DNA of 64,000 nucleotides from Geothrix rubra (GCF_030268065.1 NZ_BSDD01000004.1:310001-374000), one strand, 5' to 3'. Counted from the first letter of the stretch, positions 45,388-57,970 are shown. The notes: a model not told the origin generated them from the letters alone. Made by a program: numbers and translations.

Positions 45388-46527
45388 ATGAGCCGCAAGT
45401 ACCGCCTCGGCCAGAGCCGGGAGGCCCAGGACCTGGACCACCGGGATTCCTACAGCCGGGAGCGGAGCGCCGACAGCAAGCGGCGGCAGCGGCAGGCCGA
45501 ACGCCTCAGCACCGACATCGAATCCCACGACGCCGAATCGCTCCTGAAGCTTCCGGACGCGGCCCCCTGGCTGCACCTCCCGGAAGCCACCCTCACCCAG
45601 CGGTACAGCCAGTGGGTGGACCTGGAGCTGGCGGACCGCACCCCCCTCCGCGCCACCCTGGGCGGCAAGCTCAAGGGCGTGCGCCTGGTCTGCGGCGACC
45701 GTGTCCGGTACTCGGCCGTTCCGGTCGAACCGGAGGATCCCGGCCTTCCGCCTCCTCCGCCGGTCCGGGGCGATGGGGGATCTCCCGAGGCCCAGGTGGT
45801 GGCCGTGATGCCGCGGAGGACCCTCCTCAAGCGGGGCGGCATCGACGACCGCGAGCCCTGGCAGCTCATCTGCGCCAATGCCGACGAGCTGTGGATCTGC
45901 GCCGCCGTGGTGGATCCGCCCCTGCGGCCGGGCCTGCTGGAGCGGGCCCAGGTGCTGGCCCTGGACGCCGGCCTGGCCTTCCGCATCATCGTCACCAAGC
46001 GGGACCGGGCCTCCCGGAAGGACACCTTGCCGGAGCTGGACCCCCTCCGGGAGCAGGGCTTGCCCATCCACGAGACCTCCGCCCTCAAGGGCGAAGGCGT
46101 CGAGGCCCTGCGGAGCCTCGTCGTGGACAAGGTCGTGGTGCTGCTGGGCCACAGCGGGGTGGGGAAGAGCACCCTGGTGAATGCGCTCCACCCCGAGCTG
46201 GCGCTGAGGACCGGCGGGCTCACCAGGTTCGGCACCGGCAAGCAGACCACCACCTCCGCCCGGTGGCTGCCCCTCCCGGGCGGCGGCACCCTCATCGACA
46301 CGCCCGGCGTGCGCACCCTCAGCGTGCGCGGCTTCGACCGGGCCCTGCTGGGGCAGGTGTTCCCCGAGTTCCCGGCCGAGGTGCTGGAGGATCCCCTCGC
46401 CTTCGATGCCGAGGATGACGAGGTGCTCGACGCCCTGGGCCTCGACTACCCCGAGCGCCTCCAGAGCCTCCAGCGGCTGTGGCAGGAGATGGAGGACCGC
46501 AACCCCAACCAGAACGTGTGGCGATAG
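45388..46527 (+). CDS. rsgA: Ribosome biogenesis GTPase RsgA, lacking the zinc-binding C-terminus
   Basis: RsgA checks 30S maturation. The 379-residue protein has a basic N-terminal extension (about 1-60), an OB domain, and a circularly permuted GTPase: VTKRD (G4, 202-206), GHSGVGKST (G1, 254-262), a TxxxxR-type G2 near TTTSARW and DTPG (G3, 304-307). The C-terminal domain normally carries a CX4CxHx5C zinc site. Here the region after FPEFPAEV has no cysteine at all, so zinc cannot be bound as usual. A Pro/Gly-rich insertion is seen near 112-135. Confidence 0.92.
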   Translation: MSRKYRLGQSREAQDLDHRDSYSRERSADSKRRQRQAERLSTDIESHDAESLLKLPDAAPWLHLPEATLTQRYSQWVDLELADRTPLRATLGGKLKGVRLVCGDRVRYSAVPVEPEDPGLPPPPPVRGDGGSPEAQVVAVMPRRTLLKRGGIDDREPWQLICANADELWICAAVVDPPLRPGLLERAQVLALDAGLAFRIIVTKRDRASRKDTLPELDPLREQGLPIHETSALKGEGVEALRSLVVDKVVVLLGHSGVGKSTLVNALHPELALRTGGLTRFGTGKQTTTSARWLPLPGGGTLIDTPGVRTLSVRGFDRALLGQVFPEFPAEVLEDPLAFDAEDDEVLDALGLDYPERLQSLQRLWQEMEDRNPNQNVWR

Positions 46528-46536
46528 GGGACGCGG

Positions 46537-47478
46537 ATGCAGGACCGGATGCAGTCCGATTCCCGCCTCCTGGGCCTCGCCTACGGCGCGGTGTTCGGGT
46601 CGCTGTTCCCCCTCTTCTTCTTCGCGGCGCGATCCTTCGCCCGGCGCAGCCGGGGCCACGAGATCGCGGACCAGGTGGCCAATGCCTTCCTGGCGCTGCG
46701 GCCCAAGTACCTGGAAGCCGTCCTCGGCAACACGGCCCAGGTGCTGGGGCTCCCGGCCAGCCATCCGGAGGTGGAGCGGGTGTCCCGGGACATGGTGCGC
46801 CAGCACGCCCGGGCCTGGGTGGACTTCTTCTGGTTCGGCCAGCGGGATCCTGGCGAGGCCCTGGCCCAGTTCGCCTCCATCGAAGGCCTGGCGCGGCTGG
46901 ATGGGGCCATCGCCGATGGTCGGGGCGTCATCCTGCTCACGGCCCATGCGGGGAACTACGAGCTGGGCGGCCTGCTGCTGCGGGGCCGGGGACTCCGGAT
47001 CCACACGGTCTACAAGCCCGACCGCTTCGAGGCCGTGGAGCGCCTGCGGGAGCGGCTGCGCAGCCAGGGCGGCGTCATCGGCCTGCCGGTGGATGGGCTG
47101 GGCTTCTCCACCCTGCCCCTGGTGAAGCTGCTCCGCGAGGGGGAGCTGGTGGGCATGCAGGGGGACCGGGACTTCAGCCTGAACGGCGTGGCGGTGCCCT
47201 TCTTCGGCCGGGAGGTGCCCTTCCCCCGGGGCCCCTGGGAGCTGGCGGCCATGACCGGGGCCCCCATCGTCACCAGCTTCTTCACCACCGACGAGGCGGG
47301 CCGGTTCCATGCCCGCTTCGGCGAACCCATCCATCTCCGCGGAGGCCGCGGCGAGCGCCTGGCCGAGATCGAGGCCGGGCTGCGGGCGTACGTGGCCGAC
47401 CTGGAGGCCCTCATCCGGCGGCACCCCAGCCAGTGGTACTGCTTCTACCCCTTCTGGGACGATCCCCTCAGAATCTGA
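46537..47478 (+). CDS. Lipid A biosynthesis acyltransferase (LpxL/HtrB family)
   Basis: The enzyme adds a secondary acyl chain to lipid A at the inner face of the inner membrane. The 313-residue protein has a membrane anchor near 12-34 (GLAYGAVFGSLFPLFFFAARSF) and the catalytic HX4E motif as HAGNYE, His137 and Glu142. Further on are VDGLGFSTLPLVKLLREGE and an MQGDRDF segment. Its 3' end overlaps the convergent S33 hydrolase gene by 11 bp. It stands next to rsgA, without other lpx genes. Confidence 0.9.
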   Translation: MQDRMQSDSRLLGLAYGAVFGSLFPLFFFAARSFARRSRGHEIADQVANAFLALRPKYLEAVLGNTAQVLGLPASHPEVERVSRDMVRQHARAWVDFFWFGQRDPGEALAQFASIEGLARLDGAIADGRGVILLTAHAGNYELGGLLLRGRGLRIHTVYKPDRFEAVERLRERLRSQGGVIGLPVDGLGFSTLPLVKLLREGELVGMQGDRDFSLNGVAVPFFGREVPFPRGPWELAAMTGAPIVTSFFTTDEAGRFHARFGEPIHLRGGRGERLAEIEAGLRAYVADLEALIRRHPSQWYCFYPFWDDPLRI

Positions 47479-48505
47479 CGGTCCGCTTCCCGGCGTCCAC
47501 GGCCTCCAGGAACCTGATGAGCCCCTGGGCGTAGGTGGCCTGGTCGTCCCACATGGCCAGGTGGCTCCCTTTTGGACAGAGGAGGAAGCTGCCGTGCTGC
47601 ACCTGGCCCGCCATCCACTTCATGTGGGCGGGGTCCATGGTGTCGTGGGCGGCGCCGATGACGAGGGTGGGCATGGCGAGCCTGGGCAGGTCGGCCTTGC
47701 GGTCCCAGTGTTCAAGCCGCCCCGAGGCGCCGAACTCGCTGGGCCCCTGCATGAGCACGTAGACCTGTCGGTTCATGCGTCCGAAGGCGCGGTTCACGGC
47801 GTCCGGCCACTCGGCGAGGCGGCAGACGTGCTCGTGGTAGAAGGCCGGGGTGAGCAGCTCCATGTAGCGGGGGCTCTCGTACTGGCCCTTCGCCTCCAGG
47901 GCCTTGATCTCCTTCAGCACCGCCGGATCCATCTGGGGGCCCAGCACCGTCTCCGCATAGCGGTTGTAGTCGGGGATGCTGGCCATCATGTTCGAGATGA
48001 TCAGCCCCTTGAGGTTCTGCGGATGCTTCAGGGCATACTCCATGGCCAGGACCCCGCCCCAGGAGTGCCCCAGCAGGTAGAAGTCGTCCCTCGTGAGGCC
48101 CAGGGCCTGCCGGACCTGCTCCACCTCGTCCACGAAGCGGTCGATGGTCCAGAGGCTGTCGTCCGTGGGGCGGTCCGAGTCGCCCGAGCCCAGCTGGTCG
48201 TAGTAGATGAACTCGATGCCCTCGGCACCCAGCCAGTTCTCCAGGGCCTCGAAGTACTCGTGGGTGGCGCCGGGGCCGCCGTGGAGCAGGAGGAGCTTGA
48301 TGCGGGGGTTGTGGCCGAAGCGCTTGGTCCAGACCTTGAAGGTGCCCTTGGGCGTCCGGATGGGGATCAGGCGCACGCCGGCGGCCTGGAGTTCCGAGGC
48401 CTTCGGGGCGAAGTAGGCCCGGAGGGTCGGGGCCTTCGCCGGGGGCGCGGCCGGAAGCCAGGCGGCCAGGAGGGCCAGGGACAGGGGGCGGAGGAACCGG
48501 AGCAT
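47468..48505 (-). CDS. Exported alpha/beta hydrolase, proline iminopeptidase family (S33)
   Basis: This is a 345-residue protein with a signal peptide (about 1-20). It has an alpha/beta-hydrolase core with oxyanion loop HGGPGATHEYF, the GDSD segment and nucleophile elbow GHSWGG (Ser). A downstream acid residue lies near HDTMDP and a His lies in KGSHLAMWDDQ. HGGPG and GHSWGG are typical for proline iminopeptidases and related tricorn-like peptidases. An exported form probably works on periplasmic peptides. The 3' end overlaps the acyltransferase gene. Confidence 0.87.
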   Translation of the reverse strand: MLRFLRPLSLALLAAWLPAAPPAKAPTLRAYFAPKASELQAAGVRLIPIRTPKGTFKVWTKRFGHNPRIKLLLLHGGPGATHEYFEALENWLGAEGIEFIYYDQLGSGDSDRPTDDSLWTIDRFVDEVEQVRQALGLTRDDFYLLGHSWGGVLAMEYALKHPQNLKGLIISNMMASIPDYNRYAETVLGPQMDPAVLKEIKALEAKGQYESPRYMELLTPAFYHEHVCRLAEWPDAVNRAFGRMNRQVYVLMQGPSEFGASGRLEHWDRKADLPRLAMPTLVIGAAHDTMDPAHMKWMAGQVQHGSFLLCPKGSHLAMWDDQATYAQGLIRFLEAVDAGKRTVRF

Positions 48506-48569
48506 GGCGTCTCCCGGGTGGCGGGCTGGGGTGGATTCGGGGGAAAGGATACACCCCGGAAGGGCCGCC

Positions 48570-49322
48570 TCAGGGCGTGCCCGGCAGGGCCAGGCGCTGG
48601 CCCGCCGCCTGGTGGAACTTCAGCACCTGGAAGTTGGGGCTCAGGTCGAAGTCGCGGGGCATGATGTAGCTGGGATGGCGCGCCAGCAGGCCCCGGTCGG
48701 GGCCGCGGACCTCGGGCTGCACGGGATAGTCCACCTTGTAGAAGGCCTTGGCGATGAGGGCCGAGCAGATGATCTCGCGGCTGGAGGAGCTGCCCAGGTA
48801 CAGGGGGCGCCGCCGGATGCGGGCCGGCAGGAGGTGGAAGGGCGTGAGGTAGCGGCCCAGGTCGAAGATGTTCTGGCGGTCGTAGCGGTAGCCCAGGTGG
48901 CGGAACATCTCCTCCAGTACCCGGTCCAGCTCCAGCCGCGAGAGGCCCTGGGGCCGGCAGACGCGGAGGTTGTAGGCCAGGTAGGTGGACAGCGGGACGA
49001 CCCGCACGCCCTCCCGCATGTCGCTCTCGATGAGCAGGCGGCCGGCCTCGGCCCCGAAGCGTTCCAGGGCCGCGTCCGCGTGGGGGCCGCCCCACCGCAG
49101 CAGGGTGTCTCCCAGGTACATGGCCGCATGGCTCCAGGAGCTCTGGGTGAGCACCTGGATCACCCGGCTGATGCGGGTGCGGCCCTCCACCAGCAGCACG
49201 TCCCCCGGGCGGACCTCGGCCTGCAGTCGCTCGCCGTCGTTCGGCACGCGCCGCTGGGTGGCCGGAACCTCGGTGGTGAGATAGCGGACCAGGCCGCGGG
49301 CGAGGGCGTCGTGCAGGAACAC
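48570..49322 (-). CDS. YiiX/YebB-like permuted papain-fold hydrolase (NlpC/P60 clan)
   Basis: This 250-residue protein has the permuted papain signature. A histidine in SSWSHAAMYLGD comes first, and the catalytic cysteine follows much later in SREIICSALIAKAF. RPGDVLLVEG at the front is the typical start of the fold. No signal peptide is visible, which fits lipid- or peptide-active YiiX-like enzymes rather than secreted P60 hydrolases. It has a GTG start and lies 17 bp after the NuoG-type gene, likely in one transcript. Confidence 0.8.
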   Translation of the reverse strand: MFLHDALARGLVRYLTTEVPATQRRVPNDGERLQAEVRPGDVLLVEGRTRISRVIQVLTQSSWSHAAMYLGDTLLRWGGPHADAALERFGAEAGRLLIESDMREGVRVVPLSTYLAYNLRVCRPQGLSRLELDRVLEEMFRHLGYRYDRQNIFDLGRYLTPFHLLPARIRRRPLYLGSSSSREIICSALIAKAFYKVDYPVQPEVRGPDRGLLARHPSYIMPRDFDLSPNFQVLKFHQAAGQRLALPGTP

Positions 49323-49339
49323 GGGGCCCCGCGCCCCGC

Positions 49340-50788
49340 CTAGACCGCGGCGGGAACGGCCGCCAGCTCCTTCACCCAGGCGGGGACGGTGCGGACGCCC
49401 TTCGGCGGTTGCAGGGCCTTCTGGTACCGCCGCAGCTCGCCGTCGTGGTTGACGATGAAGTCGCTCTCCTCCACGTAGCTGGTGATGGGCAGCCAGGCCG
49501 TCGCGGCGCGGCCCAGGTCGGAGGCCTCCACCTCCAGGGCGAGGCTGAAGGCCGCAGCCTTGAGGATGCGCCCGAGCAGCTCGGACTCCTTCGCGCTGGT
49601 GAAGGCCGCGTCGTGCAGCAGGACCACCGCCTTCACCTCGCCGCGCTCGACCTTGGCAAGCAGCTCCTCCAGGGCCCCGAAGCGGAAGCCGCGCTCGGAG
49701 AAGCCCCGCCGGTTGAGGATGCCGTCGGCGCTCTTCTGCAGCAGGGGCAGGACCACCGGGATCACCTTGTCGCCGCTGCCGTAGCGCAGGTCGGCGGCCG
49801 CCGCCAGCTCGCCCAGACGCTGGGCGGTGTCGCAGCCGAAGGTGCCCTGGCCGATCACGGCCGCGGGGCCCGCCGCCTGGAGGGCCTCCCGGATGGCGTC
49901 CAGGGTGGCCCCGGCGCCCCGGAGGAGGGGCTGGGCCGGACGATCCGGGCGGTTGTAGTGCGCGTAGGCGTAGCGCTCCTCATCGCTGATGAAGTGAGTG
50001 TCGTTCCGGTCCTCCAGGGGCCGGGGACGGAAGCGGTAGGCGGTGTTGCCCTCGTGGTCGATCCAGATGGGGCTGCCCAGCGCTGAATGGCGGCTGATGG
50101 AGGGCGTGCTCTTGAGGAACCACACCCGCTTGCGGAAGCGGAAGTCCCGGCTGGTGAGGGCCCCCACGGGGCAGAGGTCCACCACGTTCCCCGCGAAGGG
50201 GTTCTGGTCCATGCTCTTGCCCGTGAAGGTGGTGACCTCCAGCCGGGAGCCGCGCTGGGCCACCGTCAGTTCACCGCCGCCGCTGATCTCGCGGGTGAAG
50301 CGTACGCAGCGGGTGCAGTGGATGCAGCGGTTCTTGTCGATGACGATCTTGGCGCCCAGGTCCTCGTAGCGGTACCGGCGCTTCACCTCGGCCATGCGGG
50401 AGTCGCCGCTCCCGTAGCTGTAGGAGTAGTCCTGCAGCTTGCACTCGCCCGCCTGGTCGCAGATGGGGCAGTCCAGGGGGTGGTTCATGAGGAGGAACTC
50501 CATCACCCCGGCCCGGGCGTCGGCCACGGCAGGGGTGTTGGTGAACACCTCCATCACCACGGCCTCGGGATTGTCCTTGGGCGCGGGGGGGACGGTGGTG
50601 GTGCAGCTGGTGGCCAGCTTGGGCTGGCCCTTGATCTCCACCAGGCACATGCGGCAGGTGGCCACGGGCGTCAGGGCCGGGTGGTAGCAGTAGTGCGGGA
50701 TGTCGATGCCGGCCTTCCGGCAGACATCCAGCACCAAGGCGCCGGGGTTCACGTTCATCTCAACGTCGTTGATCTTGATCGTCGGCAT
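49340..50788 (-). CDS. Short NuoG-type iron-sulfur subunit
   Basis: The protein has all the cluster ligands of NuoG/HoxU-type subunits. The N-terminal [2Fe-2S] site is C34, C45, C48, C62. The His-Cys [4Fe-4S] site is H103, C107, C110, C116. A further [4Fe-4S] site is C155, C158, C161 with C206 in DLCPVGALTSRD. At 482 residues it is half the length of E. coli NuoG, and the molybdopterin-like domain after about 230 is short and degenerate. I see no other nuo genes in the window, so it may belong to a split complex I locus or a soluble hydrogenase or formate-type complex. Confidence 0.85.
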   Translation of the reverse strand: MPTIKINDVEMNVNPGALVLDVCRKAGIDIPHYCYHPALTPVATCRMCLVEIKGQPKLATSCTTTVPPAPKDNPEAVVMEVFTNTPAVADARAGVMEFLLMNHPLDCPICDQAGECKLQDYSYSYGSGDSRMAEVKRRYRYEDLGAKIVIDKNRCIHCTRCVRFTREISGGGELTVAQRGSRLEVTTFTGKSMDQNPFAGNVVDLCPVGALTSRDFRFRKRVWFLKSTPSISRHSALGSPIWIDHEGNTAYRFRPRPLEDRNDTHFISDEERYAYAHYNRPDRPAQPLLRGAGATLDAIREALQAAGPAAVIGQGTFGCDTAQRLGELAAAADLRYGSGDKVIPVVLPLLQKSADGILNRRGFSERGFRFGALEELLAKVERGEVKAVVLLHDAAFTSAKESELLGRILKAAAFSLALEVEASDLGRAATAWLPITSYVEESDFIVNHDGELRRYQKALQPPKGVRTVPAWVKELAAVPAAV

Positions 50789-50847
50789 ACACCCGCTCCA
50801 GGCCTTCCAGGATGGGGCCTCGCCCCCGGCAGGTAAAGTGGGGCGAC

Positions 50848-51186
50848 TCAGGGCCTTCCGACGGCCCCGACCATGCAGCGGCGGCAGAAGTCCAGGAAGT
50901 CCTCCAGATCCGGGATATCCAGCTCCACTGTGGCGGGAATCACATTCGGGATCACCACCCGCCTGCGGAGTTCCCCCACGGCCTCCAGGGAGAAGACGAA
51001 CCAGGCCAGCCGATCCTTCTCCGAGGAGAGGGACACACTCACGGTCTTGGTCTCGAAGAACAGGTCGGGGGCGCTGCCGCCCTCCGGGGTCCGCCAGTCG
51101 GGAATGTGGCCCCGCTTCACGAACTCCTCCCGAAGCTGGGCCAGGGTGTGCTGGACCGTGAACTGGACCTCGACCTGGACATCCAT
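50848..51186 (-). CDS. Small protein of unknown function
   Basis: This is a 112-residue protein, rich in Glu, Val and Arg, with no signal or membrane helix. It starts MDVQVEVQFTVQHTLAQLREEF and ends DFCRRCMVGAVGRP, where two cysteines are spaced CxxC. The region 60-90 is beta-like (LAWFVFSLEAVGELRRRVVIPN). I cannot place it in a family. It has an AGGAGG site before ATG 51186 and lies 59 bp upstream of the NuoG-type gene. Confidence 0.65.
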   Translation of the reverse strand: MDVQVEVQFTVQHTLAQLREEFVKRGHIPDWRTPEGGSAPDLFFETKTVSVSLSSEKDRLAWFVFSLEAVGELRRRVVIPNVIPATVELDIPDLEDFLDFCRRCMVGAVGRP

Positions 51187-51289
51187 GTCGCCCTCCTGGA
51201 GCCTTTATCGGACCCTCGGCGCAGAAACCCAAACCTGGTGTTCCCCGGGCGGGATCGCCATGGAAAAATCGAGGATTCGGGGGAATGGC

Positions 51290-52837
51290 ATGCCGACGGC
51301 ATTGATCTCGGTCTACGACAAGACGGGCCTGCTGGGCCTGGCGGAGGGCCTGCTGGCCCTGGGCTGGCGCCTGCTGGCCACGGGAGGCACCCTGCGCACG
51401 CTGCAGGAGGCCGGACTCGAGGCCCAGGAGGTGGCCGCCTACACCGGGGCCCCGGAGTGCTTCGACGGCCGGGTGAAGACCCTCCATCCCAGGATCCACG
51501 GCGGCCTCCTCTTCCGGCGCGACCTCGAGGCCCACACCGCCGACGCCGCCCGCCTGGGCATCGAACCCATCGACCTGGTGGCCATCAACCTGTACCCCTT
51601 CGAGGCCACCATCGCCCGGGAGGGCGTCACCGCCGACGAGGCCATCGAGCAGATCGACATCGGCGGCCCCAGCATGATCCGCAGCGCCTCGAAGAACCAC
51701 GCCTCGGTGACCGTGCTGACGTCCCCCGACCAGTACGGCCCCTTCCTCGAGAAGCTGAAGGCCGGCGACTGGAGCCTGGAGGACCGCCGCCACTGTGCCC
51801 TGGAGGCCTTCCGCCGCACCGCCGCCTACGACGCCGCCATCGCCGGCTGGATGGAGCGGGAGCAGGCCCCCCCTGACGAGGGCACCGGCCTTCCCCACCA
51901 CCTCTGCATCAACCTCGCCCAGAAGCAGGGGCTGCGCTACGGGGAGAATCCCCACCAGCCCGCGGCCTTCTATGTCGAGCCCGGCCGGGTGCCCTCCGGC
52001 ATCGCCGCCTGCGAACAGCACCAGGGCAAGGAGCTGAGCTTCAACAACCTGCTGGATGCCGACGCCTGCGCCCGCCTGGTCTGGCAGTTCCCCGCCCCCG
52101 CCTGCGTCATCGTCAAGCACAACAATCCCTGCGGCGTGGGCCAGGGCCCCCATGCCCTGGAGGCCTTCATGAAGGCCCAGGCCGGCGATCCGGTCAGCGC
52201 CTTCGGCGGCATCGTGGCCTTCAACCGTCCCGTGGGCGTGGAGGTGGCCCGCGTCATGGCCCAGAACTTCTGGGAGGTGATCCTGGCCCCGGCCTTCACG
52301 GGCGAGGCCCTCGAGGTCTTCGCCGCCAAGAAGCAGCTCCGCATCCTCCAGACGCCGGACCGCTGGCCCCAGAGCGCCGAGGGGCTGGACACCCGCTCCA
52401 TCGGCGGCGGCTACCTCGTCCAGCGCACCGACGACGCCTTCGTGCCCTTCGAGGACTGGGAGATGAAGGCCAGCGGCAGCGGCCCCCGGCCCAAGGCCGA
52501 GGACCTGATGCTGGCCCAGCGGGTGGCCAAGGCCGTGAAGTCCAACGCCATCGTTCTGGTGAAGGACGGCAGCACCGTGGGCATCGGCGCCGGCCAGATG
52601 AGCCGGGTGGACTCGGTGGAGATCGCCTGCCGCAAGGCCGGGGACAAGGCCCGGGGCGCCGCCCTGGGCAGCGATGCCTTCTTCCCCTTCGCCGACGGCC
52701 TGGAGCTGGCCGCGCGCCATGGCGTCACCGCCTTCGTCGAGCCCGGCGGCAGCCTGCGCGACAAGGAGGTCATCGAGGCCGCCCAGAAGCTGGGCGTGTG
52801 GCTCTTCTTCACCGGCATGCGACATTTCCGCCATTGA
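51290..52837 (+). CDS. purH: Bifunctional AICAR transformylase / IMP cyclohydrolase
   Basis: PurH does the last two steps of purine synthesis. The 515-residue protein has the IMP cyclohydrolase half (about 1-195, ALISVYDKTGLLGLAEGL, YPFEATIAREG, IDIGGPSMIRSASKN). The AICAR transformylase half shows LRYGENPHQPA, KHNNPCGVG, GDPVSAFGGIVA and the final GSDAFFPFADGLELAARHGV. The ATG at 51290 is preferred over one ten codons earlier because PTALISVYDKTG is the family start. It is followed by a palindromic element 6 nt after the stop. Confidence 0.97.
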   Translation: MPTALISVYDKTGLLGLAEGLLALGWRLLATGGTLRTLQEAGLEAQEVAAYTGAPECFDGRVKTLHPRIHGGLLFRRDLEAHTADAARLGIEPIDLVAINLYPFEATIAREGVTADEAIEQIDIGGPSMIRSASKNHASVTVLTSPDQYGPFLEKLKAGDWSLEDRRHCALEAFRRTAAYDAAIAGWMEREQAPPDEGTGLPHHLCINLAQKQGLRYGENPHQPAAFYVEPGRVPSGIAACEQHQGKELSFNNLLDADACARLVWQFPAPACVIVKHNNPCGVGQGPHALEAFMKAQAGDPVSAFGGIVAFNRPVGVEVARVMAQNFWEVILAPAFTGEALEVFAAKKQLRILQTPDRWPQSAEGLDTRSIGGGYLVQRTDDAFVPFEDWEMKASGSGPRPKAEDLMLAQRVAKAVKSNAIVLVKDGSTVGIGAGQMSRVDSVEIACRKAGDKARGAALGSDAFFPFADGLELAARHGVTAFVEPGGSLRDKEVIEAAQKLGVWLFFTGMRHFRH

Positions 52838-52843
52838 TGTCCT

Positions 52844-52875
52844 CCGGGGGTTCCGCGCTTCGCGCACACCCCCGG
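52844..52875 (+). repeat. Palindromic intergenic element, copy 2 (3' of purH)
   Basis: A 32-bp element with the same perfect 8-bp ends CCGGGGGT/ACCCCCGG and the same CCGCGCT...TTCG...GCGCAC core as the fusA copy, but with a loop 10 bp shorter. It is in the same orientation relative to the upstream gene, 6 nt after the stop. Confidence 0.7.
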
Positions 52876-52945
52876 GACCCCCGCGCGCGGTCCGGGCTGA
52901 GCCCATCCCGCGCTTCTTTCCCCGACTGAACCGACTGGATCCTCC

Positions 52946-55567
<2,622 letters not shown>

Positions 55568-55641
55568 CGGCAGCCGGAACTCACGATCCCGGCGCCTCCC
55601 GCCGACAGGGTGGGGGTACGTCCCTGGGGATTCCTGCCTCG

Positions 55642-57957
55642 ATGATGTCCATCCGCCGCCTGCTCCTGCGGGATCTCCTGATCCTGGCCGGCGGCGTGAC
55701 CGCCCTCATCCTGGGCGTCTCCTGGTGGCAGCAGCGGCAGGCCCTGCGCCAGCAGGCGGACCTCCGGGCCGCGGAATCCCTCCGGCACCTGGACCGCATG
55801 CTCAAGGCTGACCTGGGGCAGGCCCAGGCCCTCGGGGCCATCCTCCAGTCCTGGTGGACCACCGAGGCCCTCGACCCGGCGGATGCCGAGCGCACCGCCC
55901 GCCTGGTCACCCCTCTGCTGGCGGGTCAGCGGGGTGTCACGAGCCTCAACCTGGCCCGCAGCGACGAGCACTCCCTGCTCTTCCTGAAGCTGGGGGGGGC
56001 CTGGTCCCTCCGGGAGCTCCGACCGGCGGGGACCTCGGCCGAGGTGCGCTGGATGCGCCTGGATGCCGGCGGCCACATCCTGAGCCAGGAGCCCTGGACC
56101 CCCATGGCCTACGACCCCCGCACCCGCCCCTGGTACCTGGCCGCGGCGGCGGGTGGCTCCGGTGCCTGGACGGAGGCCTACGCCTTCTACACGACCCATG
56201 ATCCGGGCATCACCTACACCGTGCCGGTCCGCGGCCCCGGCCCGGATCTGCGCGGGGTGGCGGCCCTGGACTTCCTCCTGGACGACCTCACCCAGGCCGT
56301 CTGGGAGGCCCAGCCCACCCCCCGCAGCCGCTGCCTGGTGGTGGACGAGCAGGACCGGGCCCTCATCCTCCCGAAGGATCCCGCCTTCGCCACCCCGGAG
56401 GCCCGCCGGCAGGCCTTCCTCCGCCCCCTGGGAACCTCCTTCCTGGCCCTCCACCATCGCCTCCTCCAGGCGCTGCCCCAGGGCGGGGACCAGACCCTGA
56501 GCTTCGAGGGCTCGCCCATGGTGGGCCGCGTGCAGGTCTTCGAGGGTCTGCCGGGCGTCCAATGGCGCCTCGTCCTGGCCATCCCCGAGGAGGACCTCAT
56601 GGGCTCCGCCTTCCGGCGGGTCCTCGGTCTCGTCGCGCTGGCCCTGGTGAGCCTGGGGCTCGCCGTCTGGCGCATCCGCCGGCTGGCCGTGCAGGTCGCC
56701 ACCCCCATGGCCCGGCTCGGCGATCTGGCCGAGGCCCTGGGCCAGGGCGCCCTGCCGCCGCCCATCGAATCGGACCTCCGCGAGGTGCTCAGCCTGGACC
56801 GCGCGCTGCGGCGGGCCCAGGAGAGCCTCGTGGACCAGGGCCGCCTCCAGCGGCAGCTGGAGCACAGCCAGCGCATGGAGACCGTGGGCACCCTGGCCGG
56901 CGGCATCGCCCACGACGTGAACAACCAGCTGGCGGCCATCCTGGGGCAGCTCCACCTCTGCCGGGAGCTGCTCCCGGAGGGCCACTCGGTGATGGATCGC
57001 CTGGACAGGGCGGAGGAGGCCACCCGGCGCTGCGCCCAGACCACCAAGGCCCTCCTCTCCTTCAGCCACCAGTCCCGCCCCGAGCTGCGGCGCCTGGACC
57101 TCAACGCCCTCGTCGGGGAGACCGGGGCCATCCTGGACCGGCTCCTCGGCGGGCGGATCCGGCTCGTCCTGGAACTGGCCCCGGACCTGCCCTGGGTGCA
57201 GGGGGACGGCGTCCAGCTGGAGCAGGTGCTCATGAACCTGGCCGTGAACGCCCGGGACGCCATGCCCGAGGGCGGGACCCTCTCGCTGCGCACGCGGCAG
57301 AACGTCGCCGGGGAAGTCTGCCTGGAGGTGCAGGACACCGGCCCGGGCATCCCCGATTCCGCCCTCCCGCACATCTTCGAGCCCTTCTTCACCACCAAGG
57401 AGCTGGGGAAGGGCACGGGGCTGGGCCTGGCGATGGTCTTCGGCATCGTGAAGGCCCACCAGGGGCGCATCCAGGCCGAGAACCCGCCCGAGGGCGGGGC
57501 CCGCTTCCGCATCACCCTGCCCCCCGCCGGCCGTCCCCACGACTCGGGCCCCCTCCGGAAGACCGGCCTCCGGGCGGAGACGCGGCTCGTCGGGGTGCGG
57601 GTGCTGGTGGTGGAGGACGAGGCCCTGCTCCGGGACATGCTGGCCGACGCCCTCACGCTCGCCCGCGCCCAGGTGACGCCCGCGCAGGATGGCGCCGTGG
57701 CCTGGCGGGCCTGGCAGGCGGGGGACTTCGACCTCGTCCTGAGCGACCACCGCATGCCCGACTGCACCGGCTACGAGCTGCTCCAGCGCATCCGGGCCGC
57801 GGGTTCGGACGTGCCCTTCATCCTGGTCAGCGGGCAGGGCCTCGATGCCGTGGAGAAGGAGCTGGCGCGGGATCCGCGGACCCGCCTCCTGCCCAAGCCC
57901 TTCGAGATGCCCCGGCTGCTGGCCTTGATGGCGGAGATGCTGGGCCGGAAGGGCTGA
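55642..57957 (+). CDS. Hybrid sensor histidine kinase with receiver domain
   Basis: A membrane kinase of 771 residues. TM1 lies at about 10-28, then a periplasmic ~270-residue double-Cache-like sensor ([17 protein letters not shown] is a Cache motif), and TM2 is near 325-345. The kinase domain has His424 in [16 protein letters not shown]-box [23 protein letters not shown] and [17 protein letters not shown]-terminal receiver domain carries Asp702 in [10 protein letters not shown]. The sensor fold suits a small-molecule or amino acid-like ligand. It ends 13 bp from the convergent redox operon and is a candidate local regulator. Confidence 0.92.
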   Translation: MMSIRRLLLRDLLILAGGVTALILGVSWWQQRQALRQQADLRAAESLRHLDRMLKADLGQAQALGAILQSWWTTEALDPADAERTARLVTPLLAGQRGVTSLNLARSDEHSLLFLKLGGAWSLRELRPAGTSAEVRWMRLDAGGHILSQEPWTPMAYDPRTRPWYLAAAAGGSGAWTEAYAFYTTHDPGITYTVPVRGPGPDLRGVAALDFLLDDLTQAVWEAQPTPRSRCLVVDEQDRALILPKDPAFATPEARRQAFLRPLGTSFLALHHRLLQALPQGGDQTLSFEGSPMVGRVQVFEGLPGVQWRLVLAIPEEDLMGSAFRRVLGLVALALVSLGLAVWRIRRLAVQVATPMARLGDLAEALGQGALPPPIESDLREVLSLDRALRRAQESLVDQGRLQRQLEHSQRMETVGTLAGGIAHDVNNQLAAILGQLHLCRELLPEGHSVMDRLDRAEEATRRCAQTTKALLSFSHQSRPELRRLDLNALVGETGAILDRLLGGRIRLVLELAPDLPWVQGDGVQLEQVLMNLAVNARDAMPEGGTLSLRTRQNVAGEVCLEVQDTGPGIPDSALPHIFEPFFTTKELGKGTGLGLAMVFGIVKAHQGRIQAENPPEGGARFRITLPPAGRPHDSGPLRKTGLRAETRLVGVRVLVVEDEALLRDMLADALTLARAQVTPAQDGAVAWRAWQAGDFDLVLSDHRMPDCTGYELLQRIRAAGSDVPFILVSGQGLDAVEKELARDPRTRLLPKPFEMPRLLALMAEMLGRKG

Positions 57958-57970
57958 CCCCGCCGGATCA

